From Cepaea nemoralis (lineage: Eukaryota; Mollusca; Gastropoda; Stylommatophora; Helicidae), in the NCBI GenBank assembly GCA_014155875.1, contig JACEFZ010005100.1, positions 31,001-95,000 of the forward strand: a stretch of DNA of 64,000 bases, read 5' to 3'. Shown here in pieces: positions 28,801 to 39,319 of the stretch. The translations under genes and the position numbers were made by a program. Below the pieces are notes generated by a model. The model was not told where the DNA came from and searched no databases. It was given only the letters and a program-made list of their open reading frames with translations. Every line of letters begins with the position of its first letter. The stretch's first letter is position 1.

Positions 28801-31800
28801 GTTCCATGAATGCAATAACAGCATCTGTGTCTCTTTGTTCCATGAATACAATAACAGCATATTTGTGTTGTTTCGTTCCATGAATACAATAACAGCATCT
28901 GTGTCCTTTTGTTCCATGAATACAATAACAGCATCTGTGTCTCTTTGTTCCATGAATACAATAACAGCATCTGTGTCTCTTTGTTCCATGAATACAATAA
29001 CAGCATCTGTGTCTCTTTGTTCCATGAATACAATAACAGCATCTGTGTCTCTTTGTTCCATGAATACAATAACAGCATCTGTGTCTCTTTGTTCCATGAA
29101 TACAATAACAGCATCTGTGTCTCTTTGTTCCATGAATACAATAACAGCATCTGTGTCTCTTTGTTCCATGAATGCAATAACAGCATCTGTGTCTCTTTGT
29201 TCCATGAATGCAATAACAGCATCTGTGTCTCTTTGTTCCATGAATGCAATAACAGCATCTGTGTCTCTTTGTTCCATGAATGCAATAACAGCATCTGTGT
29301 CTCTTTGTTCCATGAATGCAATAACAGCATCTGTGTCTCTTTGTTGCATGAATGCAATAACAGCATCTGTGTCTCTTTGTTCCATGAATGCAATAACAGC
29401 ATCTGTGTCTCTTTGTTCCATGAATACAATAACAGCATCTGTGTCTCTTTGTTCCATGAATGCAATAACAGCATCTGTGTCTCTTTGTTCCATGAATACA
29501 ATAACAGTATCTGTCTCTCTTTGTTCCATGAATGCAATAACAGCATCTGTGTCTCTTTGTTCCATGAATACAATAACAGCATATTTGTGTTGTTTCGTTC
29601 CATGAATACAATAACAGCATCTGTGTCTTTTTGTTCCATGAATACAATAACAGCATCTGTGTCTCTTTGTTCCATGAATGCAATAACAGCATCTGTGTCT
29701 CTTTGTTCCATGAATGCAATAACAGCATCTGTGTCTCTTTGTTCCATGAATGCAATAACAGTATCTGTGTCTCTTTGTTCCATGAATACAATAACAGCAT
29801 CTGTGTCTCTTTGTTCCATGAATACAATAACAGCATCTGTGTCTCTTTGTTCCATGAGTACAATAACAGCATCTGTGTCTCTTTGTTCCATGAATACAAT
29901 AACAGCATCTGTGTCTCTTTGTTCCATGAATACAATAACAGCATCTGTGTCTCTTTGTTCCATGAATAGCAATAACAGCATCTGTGTCTCTTTGTTCCAT
30001 GAATACAATAACAGCATCTGTGTCTCTTTGTTCCATGAATACAATAACAGCATCTGTGTCTCTTTGTTCCATGAATACAATAACAGCATCTGTGTCTCTT
30101 TGTTCCATGAATACAATAACAGCATCTGTGTCTCTTTGTTCCATGAATACAATAACAGCATCTGTGTCTCTTTGTTCCATGAATACAATAACAGCATCTG
30201 TGTCTCTTTGTTCCATGAATACAATAACAGCATCTGTGTCTCTTTGTTCCATGAATACAATAACAGCATCTGTGTCTCTTTGTTCCATGAATACAATAAC
30301 AGCATCTGTGTCTCTTTGTTCCATGAATACAATAACAGCATCTGTGTCTCTTTGTTCCATGAATACAATAACAGCATCTGTGTCTCTTTGTTCCATGAAT
30401 ACAATAACAGCATCTGTGTCTCTTTGTTCCATGAATACAATAACAGCATCTGTGTCTCTTTGTTCCATGAATACAATAACAGCATCTGTGTCTCTTTGTT
30501 CCATGAATACAATAACAGCATCTGTGTCTCTTTGTTCCATGAATACAATAACAGCATCTGTGTCTCTTTGTTCCATGAATACAATAACAGCATCTGTGTC
30601 TCTTTGTTCCATGAATACAATAACAGCATCTGTGTCTCTTTGTTCCATGAATACAATAACAGCATCTGTGTCTCTTTGTTCCATGAATACAATAACAGCA
30701 TCTGTGTCTCTTTGTTCCATGAATACAATAACAGCATCTGTGTCTCTTTGTTCCATGAATGCAATAACAGCATCTGTGTCTCTTTGTTCCATGAATACAA
30801 TAACAGCATCTGTGTCTCTTTGTTCCATGAATACAATAACAGCATCTGTGTCTCTTTGTTCCATGAATACAATAACAGCATCTGTGTCTCTTTGTTCCAT
30901 GAATACAATAACAGCATCTGTGTCTCTTGTTCCATGAATACAATAACAGCATCTGTGTCTCTTTGTTCCATGAATACAATAACAGCATCTGTGTCTCTTT
31001 GTTCCATGAATACAATAACAGCATCTGTGTCTCTTTGTTCCATGAATACAATAACAGCATCTGTGTCTCTTTGTTCCATGAATACAATAACAGCATCTGT
31101 GTCTCTTTGTTCCATGAATACAATAACAGCATCTGTGTCTCTTTGTTCCATGAATACAATAACAGCATCTGTGTCTCTTTGTTCCATGAATACAATAACA
31201 GCATCTGTGTCTCTTTGTTCCATGAATGCAATAACAGCATCTGTGTCTCTTTGTTCCATGAATACAATAACAGCATCTGTGTCTCTTTGTTCCATGAATG
31301 CAATAACAGCATCTGTGTCTCTTTGTTCCATGAATGCAATAACAGCATCTGTGTCTCGTTGTTCCATGAATGCAATAACAGCATCTGTGTCTCTTTGTTC
31401 CATGAATACAATAACAGCATCTGTGTCTCTTTGTTCCATGAATACAATAACAGCATCTGTGTCTCTTTGTTCCATGAATACAATAACAGCATCTGTGTCT
31501 CTTTGTTCCATGAATACAATAACAGCATCTGTGTCTCTTTGTTCCATGAATACAATAACAGCATCTGTGTCTCTTTGTTCCATGAATGCAATAACAGCAT
31601 CTGTGTCTCTTTGTTCCATGAATACAATAACAGCATCTGTGTCTCTTTGTTCCATGAATGCAATAACAGCATCGGTGTCTCTTTGTTCCATGAATGCAAT
31701 AACTGCATGTGTTATTCTCTTCTATAAATACAACTGCAGCTGTTTGTTGTTCTGTAAGATTAAAGCTGTAACTGCATCTTTGTGTTGCTATGTTCCTTGA

Positions 31801-34800
31801 AAGCAATAGCTGAAACTATGTTGTCCTATTCCATGAATGCTGTAACAGCATCTACAAGGCTTGATCAAATGAAACCTGTCCCAGTTGCTTTATAACAAAC
31901 TAGCTGACCTGGCCCGGCTTCGCCCAGGCCCTGGTGCGGATCTATCTATCTGTCTGCTTGTTTGTCTGTCTGTCTGACCTGGCCCGGCTTCGCCCAGCTC
32001 CTGGTAAGGGGCATCTCATTTAATTCATATAAGTAGTCATATAAGCTCCCGTTCCCGACTATCTGTCTGTCTGTCTGACCCGGCCCGGCTTCACCCAGTC
32101 CCTGGTGGGGAGCATCTAATTTAATTCATATAAGTAGTCATATAAGCTGCGTTCCCTTTCCCGACTATCTGTCTGTCTGTCTATCTGACCCGGCCCGGCT
32201 TTGCCCAGCCCCTGATGGGGAGCATCTAATTTAATTCATATAAGTAGTCATATAAGTTCCCGTTCCCGACTGTCTGTCTGTCTGTCTGATGACCCGGCCT
32301 GGCTGTCTGTTTATCTATCTATCTGTCTGTCTACCTGCCTGTCCATCTGTCCGTCTCTCCCTCCGTCTATCCCACCCTCTCTATCTATCGGGTCAGATCT
32401 ATCTATCTATCTATCTATCTATAGCCAGGGGACTTAACCTAAGATATAGCAATGCTACTAAAAGTTATGTCCCTTTATATATTTTTTCTTATGTTAAGTC
32501 ATGTAATTTAATTATTAAGTTTTAGTAAGTAAATAGCTGGTTCTACACTAAAAAAAACTATGACAGTTAGTTGCACGGGAATGAAAAGAAGACGTGCAGA
32601 AAATTTCATCTCAATCGGGTGGACCGTTATCGAACGCATCCAATACATCACCACCCACCCACCCACATACATACATTCTGTTTTATAGATATAGATGTGT
32701 GAAAGGTATCTCAGCAGGTATGGCAGAATTAAACGAAGCGACTGTCAGGAAGCAAGCATGCACCTGAGCTCATTATAAGTCGCCATATGCATTCAGACAT
32801 GCATCCCACAGCTTTGGGAAACAGCGGATACTGTCTGGCTCATTTAATCATGCTCTATGGACCACTGTGTGAACTAAAAAAGACAGTTAAATTTACACAA
32901 GAGACAGTTAAATTTACACAAGAGACAACATTGCAGATATAGACATATTTCAAGCGAATGAAAGAAGAAGAAGAATTTAAGCATGCCTCTATGTGTTCTG
33001 TTTCTTGAATCCAATAACTGCAGCTGTATATTGTTTCTTTCCATTGCATTATCTGAAATCCTGTCACATCTATGAATAATTACCATTTTATAAATTGAAT
33101 GCGACGTTTATTAAGGCTTTTTTGTCTGTTGTACCTTCTATAACAGTGGTTCTCAACTTTTTTTGGCCCGTGCCCCCCTTCACCATATTTTTAGAACGTC
33201 GTTTCCCCCCCCCCCCCCCCTTTCATATTTCCTCCCTAAAAATTTCCCCCTGCCCCTACACAGTATACGTAATAATTGAAGCTAAATTTAATAGCACATA
33301 CTAAAACATAAAACATGATTTGTGGGTCTACTTACTTTATAAAATGAATTATAGAAGAGTGAGACGTACAGAACTGTAAAGTATCAAGGGAAAAACAAGA
33401 TCAAGTAATCAGTTCTTGTATTAACGCAATCTTGAAATAATCTTCATTTCCCCTCCCCCCTGGAAACCCCAAAATTCCCCCCTGGGGGGAAATTCCCCAC
33501 CGGTTGAGAACCACTGTTCTATAATGTAGTGCCTGCTATATAGTAGTCTCATATTCTTGTAATACCCAGGACTAATGGTTATAAGATGGCTACCAAGATA
33601 GGATTGTGACATTTTTCAGGATGTCTCTATTTGTTGTCTTTGTTTTTGCAGTTGGAAAGCAAGTGCTGAGATAAAGACTGAGACATTCTCAACATATTTT
33701 ATGTTGCAGGTGCAAAGGCAGATCTAGATAGAGCACTGGAGCTGAGCCAGGGGACAGGAAATGTTGCCTGTCAAGCATTTACCCAGAGGGGCCTTATTCT
33801 CAAGCGACAAGGTAGGGCAGACGCTGTTACAGACAGCTAATATTCATCAGTATGAAGTAAAATACTCAGTGGTCACCATTCTAACATTATAGCTAGGGAG
33901 TTAGTATTCTCAGACATATTCTTTAGCTTGAATTTACAAGAAACATTACAATTATATGAATAAAATAATAGGAAAAGTCAAAGATGCAGACTATAGATGA
34001 AAGGCTGGCTTCAGTAAATCTTCATAACTGTAAGCAAAAGTATTTGTTTGGTCTTGTCTATTCCATTGGTGAATTGAAGACAACAGCAGGGATCATCATC
34101 CGTTCTTTGCCTGACATCAAGCATCGTGGAAAGGGTTTTTCCTCTTATGATTATAGAATTTCTCTTATATTATCCATCCATCTGCATGTGGATTGTCCTT
34201 GCACTTTAGAACCTGATCTTTACTGTTGTGGGCTGGCAGGGGTAGTTAAGTAGTAAAATGAATGCAAGTAAAGGGCCCTTGTACATGCCTCTTGGCACTT
34301 TGGGCAAATGGTGATAGACCCATGTTTATATAGACTGACCAGAATTTGAAGCACGGTGTGGTGACTATCATGGTGATAGACCCATGTTTGTATAGACTGT
34401 CCAGCATTTGGAGGATGATGTGGTGACTATCATGGTGATAGACCCATGTTTGTATAGACTGACCAGCATTTAGAGGACAGTCTGGTGACTATCATGGTGA
34501 TAGACCAATGTTTGTATAGACTGACCAACATTTGGAGGATGATATGGTGACTATCATAGTGATAGACCCATGTTTGTATAGACTGACCAGCATTTAGAGG
34601 ACAGTGTGGTGACTATCATGGTGATAGACCCATGTTTGTATAGACTGACCAGCATTCTGTGGACGGTGTGGTGACTATCATGGTGATAGACCCATGTTTG
34701 TAAGACTGACCAGCATTTAGAGGACAGTGTGGTGACTATCATGGTGATAGACCCATGTTTGTATAGACTGACCAGCATTCAATGGACAATGTGGTGTCTG

Positions 34801-36444
34801 TCATGGTGATAGACCCATGTATAGACTGACCAGCATTTGGAGGACGATGTGTTTATCCTGGTGATACACCCATGTTTGTATAGACTGACCAGCATTTGGA
34901 GGACGGTGTGGTGACTATCATGGTGATAGACCCATGTTTGTATAGACTGACCAGCATTCTGTGGACGGTGTGGTGACTATCATGGTGATAGACCCATGTT
35001 TGTATAGACTGACCAGCATTTAGAGGACAGTGTGGTGACTATCATGGTGATAGACCCATGTTTGTATAGACTGACCAGCATTTGGAGGACGATGTGTTTA
35101 TCCTGGTGATAGACCCATGTTTGTATAGACTGACCAGCATTTGGAGGACGGTGTGGTGACTATCATGGTGATAAACCCATGTTTGTATAGACTGACCAGC
35201 ATTTGGAGGACGATGTGGTGACTATCATGGTGATAGACCCATGTTTGTATAGACTGACCAGCATTTGGAGGACGATGTGGTGACTATCATGGTGATAGAC
35301 CCATGTTTGTATAGACTGACCAGCATTTAGAGGACAGTGTGGTGACTATCATGGTGATAGACCCATGTTTGTATAGACTGACCAGCATTTAGAGGACAGT
35401 GGTGACTATCATGGTGATAGACCCATGTTTGTATAGACTGACCAGCATTTGGAGGACGGTGTGGTGACTATCATGGTGATAGACCTATGTTTGTATAGAC
35501 TGACCAGCATTCAATGGACAATGTGGTGACTGTCATGGTGATAGACCCATGTATAGACTGACCAGCATTTGGAGGACGATGTGTTGACTATCCTGCTGGC
35601 TGCCAGGTTTCCTACTACGAGTTTTAGGCTGGATTGACAAGGAAGCCCAAGTCAGTTTAAAATACCTGCCTCAGGGCAGATGCAAACTCATTACCACAGG
35701 GCTGGCAGCCTGGTGCCCAGCCATGATATCACTGTGGCTCCCTAAACATTGGTAGTTAGTCAGATGTTATCCGGTGTGTTTGTCAATTTTAATCAATCTG
35801 TTCTGTATCTAGAACAATTATTAAACAAGCTGTTCTCTATAAAGTCAAAAAATGTGTGTTGTGGGACAGATATAATCTGTATAAATTATTCACATTCACA
35901 CAATTAACAATAAACACTGTCTGTAATATCTTCTTCTTCTGCATTCGTCCGGAATGTTGTTTTAGACCAATTGCGTTGTGCCAGTTTACAGTAGAGCTGC
36001 AATACTTGTGCCTTGTGGACAACACATCCGACTTCTGCAGGCATTTATTGACCGGGTTAACCTTCCTGGAGTCTGTAATGTCTAATTTCTTGTCCTTCCC
36101 TTTGGTCTATGGTTTGTCTGCTAGTCAGAGTCAGGACATGCTGGTGTGGTGGGAAACGAGCAGGCGGATTGCTTGGGTCAGATCTGCAGGATCTTTGCCT
36201 TGGCAGACAGCTTTACATTTGTTGGTTTCTGAATTTTAAGTTTTGGAAATTTTTTATTTTGTTTTCTTTTACAACAGGTAATGATGAATGTGCCAAGCAA
36301 GACTTTGAAAAAGCTGCCAACTTGGGCAGTGCTTTTGCCAAACAGCTCCTGGCAGCGATGAATCCTTTTGCTGCCCTTTGTAATCAAATGCTGTGTGATG
36401 TCATGCACAAACTGAGGTCTGGAGACGGAGCACCAGAAGTGTGA
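17676..36444 (+). CDS. TTC36: TTC36 (HBP21), tetratricopeptide repeat protein, complete in 4 exons
   Basis: Exons are 17676-17793, 22906-23094, 33710-33811 and 36278-36444. All introns are phase 1 GT/AG, and the 576-nt CDS codes 191 residues, close to the ~189 of the human protein. The N-terminus (EILKQIF, LPYSDD) matches the family lead segment. Three TPRs follow: about 52-85 (KEFEVQGVKAAETGNIDAA), 86-119 (SAYNNRAQALRLKGDIEGA) and 124-157 (QAFTQRGLILKRQGNDECA). The tail MNPFAALCNQML followed by a basic/acidic end is typical. In vertebrates TTC36 binds Hsp70 and protects 4-hydroxyphenylpyruvate dioxygenase from degradation; the role here is inferred by homology. Introns hold large minisatellites, a LINE and a hAT-type MITE. 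Confidence 0.95.
17952..18560 (+). repeat. Diverged relative of the 11.3-kb element flank
   Basis: ATCGTGATTTTAAAATTGAG, TTGGCCTTGAAACACGAAAT and GGTACATCAATGA parallel ATCGTGATTTTCAAATTGAT, TAGGCCTTGAAAAACCAAAT and GGTACCTCAATGA at 11283-11370. No satellite core is present here. Confidence 0.6.
18561..19200. other. TTC36 intron 1, microsatellites only
   Basis: A (GA)n tract lies at 18957-18984 and a TA/TG-rich stretch at 19145-19200. Nothing else is recognised. Confidence 0.6.
19205..19842. mobile_element. Two SINEs interleaved with two (TA)n tracts
   Basis: A plus-strand SINE (19205-19434) ends GTAAAGGATATGCAACTA before (TA)n at 19435-19517. A minus-strand relative (19764-19518; GCCGGCTCCCTGGTCGAG head) shares that tract as its 3' tail and has a second (TA)n at 19765-19842 against its 5' end. 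The core CAGAAA..GGCAAACTACTGA is common to the copies at 13.7, 38.0 and 54.9 kb. Confidence 0.75.
20133..20434. repeat. Minisatellite, 27-bp unit, ~11 copies
   Basis: The unit is TTAAGTGTCATGGGAGGATT + AATCATC, with near-perfect copies and a G/A variant. It gives a 9-residue open frame on both strands that is not a gene. Confidence 0.95.
20440..20990. other. Intronic DNA, nothing recognised
   Basis: GGGTGTTTGTAAAGTGTCAC (20463) and CAAACACCCTGTG (20650) form short inverted ends of about 200 bp, a possible MITE relic. Confidence 0.35.
21000..21850 (+). mobile_element. Degenerate LINE, RT and C-terminal remnants
   Basis: Interrupted frames read IAIPKRRAI, TKLLLRIIMRRTRKKIKMEI, YGFVEGKGTNNAIYTLRTLI and LCFIDYT-stop-AFDKVKHDE. 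After a gap come ISFFGHVISREAMENIVTTG, KRGRPREMMLDGLRRWHGG and DLWRAMNAYASWQG. Several stops and a deletion of the YxDD region are present. Confidence 0.8.
22040..22520 (+). mobile_element. Degenerate LINE C-terminal remnant
   Basis: Broken matches read YRKIQKIPWKSRISN, HFFSQITRREKL and DHAVQLARHLMMM, the same family as 21.5 kb. Confidence 0.6.
22590..22745. repeat. 51-bp tandem repeat, 3 copies
   Basis: The unit starts TGAAGTCTTAGACCTTCACA and contains TATTCTAGGCCACAACATAT. Each has a small dyad (TGAAG..TTAGACCTTCA). A single diverged relative is at 50590-50640. It lies 160 bp upstream of TTC36 exon 2. Confidence 0.9.
22906..23094 (+). CDS. TTC36: TTC36 exon 2 (TPR1 and start of TPR2)
   Basis: The acceptor chosen is the AG after the pyrimidine-rich TTTCTCATATCTTCATACAG. 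It gives phase 1 and joins exon 1 cleanly (…VED-VTVEDNEQIR). An alternative in-phase AG at 22880-22881 would add 8 residues but lacks a pyrimidine tract. The exon ends GACATAGAAG before GTACCT. Confidence 0.9.
23095..25850. other. TTC36 intron 2, proximal part, no gene seen
   Basis: Open frames are short and motif-free. A CTTCTTCTTCTT run (24781) and GTTGTGTTGAG-type short repeats (24820-24890) are present. No recognisable element. Confidence 0.5.
25860..25994. repeat. Left remnant of the 36-bp array
   Basis: Four diverged units of TTCTGTTC(C/A)A(A/T)GAATACAA + TAACTGCATCTGGGTG. They belong to the array that resumes at 28090; the LINE sits between. Confidence 0.85.
25995..28077 (-). mobile_element. 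5'-truncated LINE with long intact RT frame and C-terminal zinc finger
   Basis: A continuous minus-strand frame (stop at 26079) carries RT blocks ASGKAPGKDGIPIEVI, GDRSDCNNYRGISLLCIVGK, RQNRSTIDMIFSLRQ, FIDLTKAFDLVSREGL, SGVKQGCVLAPTLFGIYFS and LLFADDSAI. These are followed by SETWTTYSRQEKRLNSFH, RRLRWIGHVRRMDDGRIPKD and a C2H2 finger CTYCGQTFAARIGLTSHTRH. The endonuclease is missing. The first ~19 codons of the open frame come from flanking satellite, not the element. A 12-bp target duplication TTGTTCTGTTCA lies at 25983-25994 and 28078-28089. It looks like a young insertion. Confidence 0.92.
28090..31860. repeat. Large minisatellite, 36-bp unit, ~100 copies
   Basis: The unit is TTCCATGAATACAATAACAG + CATCTGTGTCTCTTTG. 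Copies from ~29990 to ~30740 are essentially identical, with edges diverged (28145-28330, 31690-31860). Variants (GAATGC, CTTTTTG, and the GTGTTGTTTCG block at 28290, 28860, 29580) show block-wise duplication. A +1 base near 29968 and a -1 base near 30926 shift the frame. Because 36 = 3x12 and the unit lacks stops, frames over 1,000 codons appear on both strands. These are not proteins. Confidence 0.96.
31895..32700 (+). mobile_element. Interspersed element with CCCGGCTTCGCC tandem head
   Basis: About four ~125-bp units start CTGACCCGGCCCGGCTTCGC and contain TTCATATAAGTAGTCATATA and (CTGT)n/(CTAT)n. The 3' part has AAAATTTCATCTCAATCGGG and ends TTTTATAGATATAGAT. The head and tail match the style of widespread non-autonomous elements, but I cannot name the family. 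Confidence 0.6.
32701..33130. other. Intronic DNA with short duplication
   Basis: A 21-bp word (AGACAGTTAAATTTACACA..) is doubled at 32881-32925. A single diverged 36-bp-array unit lies near 33000 (TCTTGAATCCAATAACTGCA). Confidence 0.5.
33144..33516. mobile_element. hAT-type MITE, 373 bp, with 8-bp target duplication
   Basis: The terminal inverted repeat CAGTGGTTCTCAAC at 33144 is matched by GTTGAGAACCACTG ending at 33516. It is flanked by TTCTATAA on both sides (33136-33143 and 33517-33524). CAGTGGTTCTCAA is the classic hAT/Charlie-like end. The interior is poly-C/poly-G rich (CGTTTCCCCCCCC..., TTCCCCCCTGG) and has no transposase. It lies 190 bp upstream of TTC36 exon 3. Confidence 0.92.
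33710..33811 (+). CDS. TTC36: TTC36 exon 3 (end of TPR2, start of TPR3)
   Basis: This 102-nt exon codes GAKADLDRALELSQGTGNVA then CQAFTQRGLILKRQ. The acceptor is TATGTTGCAG and the donor GTAGGG. Confidence 0.93.
34290..35600. repeat. Minisatellite, 62-bp unit, ~21 copies
   Basis: The unit contains ATGGTGATAGACCCATGTTT, GTATAGACTGACCAGCATTT and GAGGACGGTGTGGTGACTAT. Variants include shortened units near 34820 and 35560. It fills most of TTC36 intron 3. Confidence 0.95.
36085..36200 (+). mobile_element. Degenerate LINE RNase H fragment
   Basis: The plus strand reads SGHAGVVGNEQADCLGQI, the RNase H His/Asp block. It lies 80 bp upstream of the TTC36 exon 4 acceptor. Confidence 0.6.
36278..36444 (+). 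CDS. TTC36: TTC36 exon 4 (terminal)
   Basis: The acceptor is TTTTCTTTTACAACAG. The exon codes GNDECAKQDFEKAANLGSAF, then AKQLLAAMNPFAALCNQMLC, and ends GAPEV-stop (TGA at 36442-36444). Confidence 0.93.
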
Positions 36445-37830
36445 TTTGGATACAACAGTGTGAACTGCTGCAAGCTGCTTCTTGTTATAATGAGATTTAG
36501 GGTAAGCTTGAATCTCACTGTAACAGTTGCCCTTGTTGCATTGGTGGAGATTGTTCGCTGACTAGTGTAAGTGTTACCTTACTTCTTGGTATGTTACCTG
36601 ACTTCAGTGAAGTGCCAAGTCATGTAACATTACACTAATGTCATTAACATAAACACTGAAATCATTAACATTACAATGAAGTCTTATAAACCTACACTGA
36701 AGTCATTAACACTAGACTGATTCACCACCAATAGAACAAGTATAACTTTCTCAGATTCCTAATTTTCTAAAGCTGTTCACAACCTAACACTTTTTGAATT
36801 AAAGGCAGATGTAAGACCTCTGAGCAGACGTTATATAGTCAGTGATGATTCATTACTAAAGCACAAACTGAAAACAGTCACCATTCTGCTAAATCTAGCC
36901 ACCTATAAAAAGAAGACACTATTTTTCTTTTTTTATTAATGTAAAGTAAAGCCACTTTTACTATTCATTGTCTACATGATATTATTTGATTTTGAAACTT
37001 CTGTCCCATTCTGTATCTGTGTACAAACACAGAGTAAATTTGTCTGCACACCAGTCATGATAATCAGGAAAAGTATTTATGTAACTAAGCGTGGGATTGG
37101 TTTTCTTCTTGGCCCATGGTAATGGTGTTTTTCAATGTCTGATATAATAGATTTATGATTTTACATAGGATGATTCTACATTCATCACAATAATTCTGAA
37201 GTGCGATATTTATATCTGTTTTTGGTATTTATACCTTCATGACGTGGACCACATCTCCCATCAGTTGCCCATTGTTGTATAACAGATATGGGGCTGGCAC
37301 TATACATTCATGGCGTGGAAAAGGGTGCCTTATGTTTTTCTCTACTTATGTATTAAGTACTGTTGTTTATAAACCCAGGTTATTTACTTTGTGCTTTACT
37401 TATGCATTAAGAACTTGTTCATACACCCACGTTATTTACTTATACATTGATAACTTGTTTATAAACAGGTATATTTTTACTTGCAAAATATCATTCCAGT
37501 TTTATCTTATACAGTTACCATGGTTATTCAAGTTTATTTGTTTTTGAGATGAGTTTAGATTAGTATGGCTCTTTATACATTTTTTAAAGGTCTGGCTTTG
37601 GATTGCTCGAGGCGAAGTTCCATAATTTGGACTTGTTGAGTGTTCACAATGCAGGCTTTTGAATGCATTTACTATGTTCAATTATGTCATTATGTTAGAT
37701 CATACCTACAATTAGCATGCATTTATTCCCCTTGTTGTTGGTGTAAGATATGACGTGCACTAAATATTTAGACCAAGCAGCAGAAAAAGCAATGGCCATA
37801 AGGAATTATTTCTTACAGGATACAACCCAG
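36445..37830. other. TTC36 3' flank / likely 3' UTR
   Basis: Low-complexity AT-rich sequence with small CATTAACA-type repeats at 36630-36720. No second gene is seen. Confidence 0.5.
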
Positions 37831-37935
37831 CCCCCCCCCCCCCCCCCCCCCCCCCCCCATCTTGACCCAGCCCCTCATCTTGACCCAGCCCCTCATCTTG
37901 ACCCAGCCTCCCATCTTCACCCAGCCTCCCATTGG
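37831..37935. repeat. Poly-C tract plus 18-bp repeats
   Basis: A run of about 28 C (37832-37858) is followed by four to five copies of CATCTTGACCCAGCCCCT. Confidence 0.9.
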
Positions 37936-38004
37936 TGCTAGGACATGTTTTGGGAAGTAAAGGCTGCAGGCATGATATTGACCACATTCACCCCGGATTA
38001 CCAA

Positions 38005-38270
38005 TTTTTTTTTTTTGCATATCCTTTACAGGACATCGCTGTCAACACCAACATTTTACCGCTGTCTTTGATTTCTTGGTCAGATTACGCTCAGTAGTTT
38101 GCCACTGCTTTCTGAGCAGCCGGCTCACTTATCCCGTAAGTTGCCAATGTGGTGAGAACCGCTTCCAATTCTCGAGCGCTCCATTACCCTGCGTGGATAA
38201 ACGGGATTACGGAGAAAGTCGTTTAACTTCCAGACTTGCCACGGAGACCGGCGAATTACCAAATGGTCTG
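38005..38270 (-). mobile_element. tRNA-type SINE
   Basis: The minus strand runs from CGCCGGTCTCCGTGGCAAG through CTGCTCAGAAAGCAGTGGC and AAACTACTGAGCG to GTCCTGTAAAGGATATGCA. Same family as 19.2, 19.7 and 54.9-55.1 kb. Confidence 0.75.
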
Positions 38271-38329
38271 TAAAAATATGGGTCTAGCACCATATGCCCT
38301 GTACGCCTTGAAACGTGTCAGGCTGTCAC

Positions 38330-38430
38330 ACGGAGCTGACCCCGTCACCCACCAGGTTCTGAGTGCTGACCCCATCACCCACCAGGTTCTGGGTGCTGAC
38401 CTTGTCATCCATCCACCAGGTTCTGGTTGG
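38330..38430. repeat. ~30-bp tandem repeat, 3 copies
   Basis: The unit is built on GCTGACCCCGTCACCCACCA and GGTTCTG. Confidence 0.8.
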
Positions 38431-38718
38431 TCTACACAAATATAGAACTAGCAGTTGAGCTGAGCTTAGAACTGACATCACTGCACTCAGGACATTCCCA
38501 TACAATCTTGACTTTTCTGGGTGTACAACAGAGGTGCCTTCAGCGGAAACACTGTAGCCAGTCTAACAAACAAAAGCCTCTTTAGTTTGTAAATTGCAAG
38601 TTTTGTTTTCACATCTCCACTGCAGCAGGTACAGTACTGTAGAAGTATTTTGTTCAGCAATATGTAAACTAATGTTACGGAATAATTAATATTGTATATG
38701 ATTGATATTATCACATAT

Positions 38719-38724
38719 AATAAA
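38719..38724 (+). promoter_or_regulatory. Candidate polyadenylation signal AATAAA
   Basis: AATAAA is followed about 20 bp on by a GT-rich tract (TTGTCTTGTGTGCTGCC), the usual downstream element. It is the first strong AATAAA seen on the plus strand after the TTC36 stop. If used, it would give a ~2.3-kb 3' UTR that includes a minus-strand SINE and a poly-C tract. An ATTAAA near 36799 is a nearer, weaker alternative. Confidence 0.35.
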
Positions 38725-38869
38725 CTGTATATTCCAGACTTTGTCTTGTGTGCTGCCTTTTGTTCCCAGGCATGATTTTATCAAAATTGTTACTCAAGTG
38801 AACAAGTTATTTTACCAACTTGACTGTCTATGAACAGATCTAGCTGACAATACCACAAGCATGTGAAAT

Positions 38870-39290
38870 GTAAATACAACACTTGACAAAAATACTAAAC
38901 GCAGGTGAATAATAAATATTCTTCTTCTTTCATTCGCTTGAAATACATCTATAACTGCAATGTTGTCTCCTGTATGAATCTAATAGTCTTTTTCAGTTCA
39001 CTCAGCAGTCCATAGAGTTTATCTTCCACTGTTGTCTCTCTAGGCCAGAAGGTATACCTGGGTATGTTGTAGTTTGGGCAATAATACATATGACTGAAGA
39101 TTGACAAAACTACTAAAGGCACGAAGCTTGACAAAATTACTAAAGGCATGTGGATGGGAAATGTGACTACAAAGCTTAACAAAACTACTAAAGGCAAGTG
39201 AATAATAAATGTGACTATGACACTTGACAGAAATACTAAAGGTACGAGGATGTGAAATGTCACTATGAAGCTTGGGAAAAAGACTACTTC
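38870..39290. repeat. Irregular ~57-bp repeats
   Basis: The core CTTGACAAAA(C/A)TACTAAAGGCA(A/C)G recurs near 38880, 39100, 39128, 39175 and 39223. It gives a spurious hydrophobic minus-strand frame. Confidence 0.7.
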
Positions 39291-39319
39291 ATATGCCTTG
39301 TCTGAAGCAGACATTGGTG

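Noticed and set aside
28269..31806. Open frames of 1,140, 1,132, 1,011 and 963 codons on both strands (repeats MEQRDTDAVIVF, SWNKETQMLLLY, FHEYNNSICVSL)
   Set aside because: A 36-bp unit without stops keeps all these frames open at once on both strands; indels switch frames mid-array; it lies inside a TTC36 intron. Minisatellite, not a repeat protein.
36109..36277. Upstream extension of TTC36 exon 4 as one open frame
   Set aside because: The upstream part is a LINE RNase H remnant; the acceptor at 36276-36277 restores the exact family sequence and phase.
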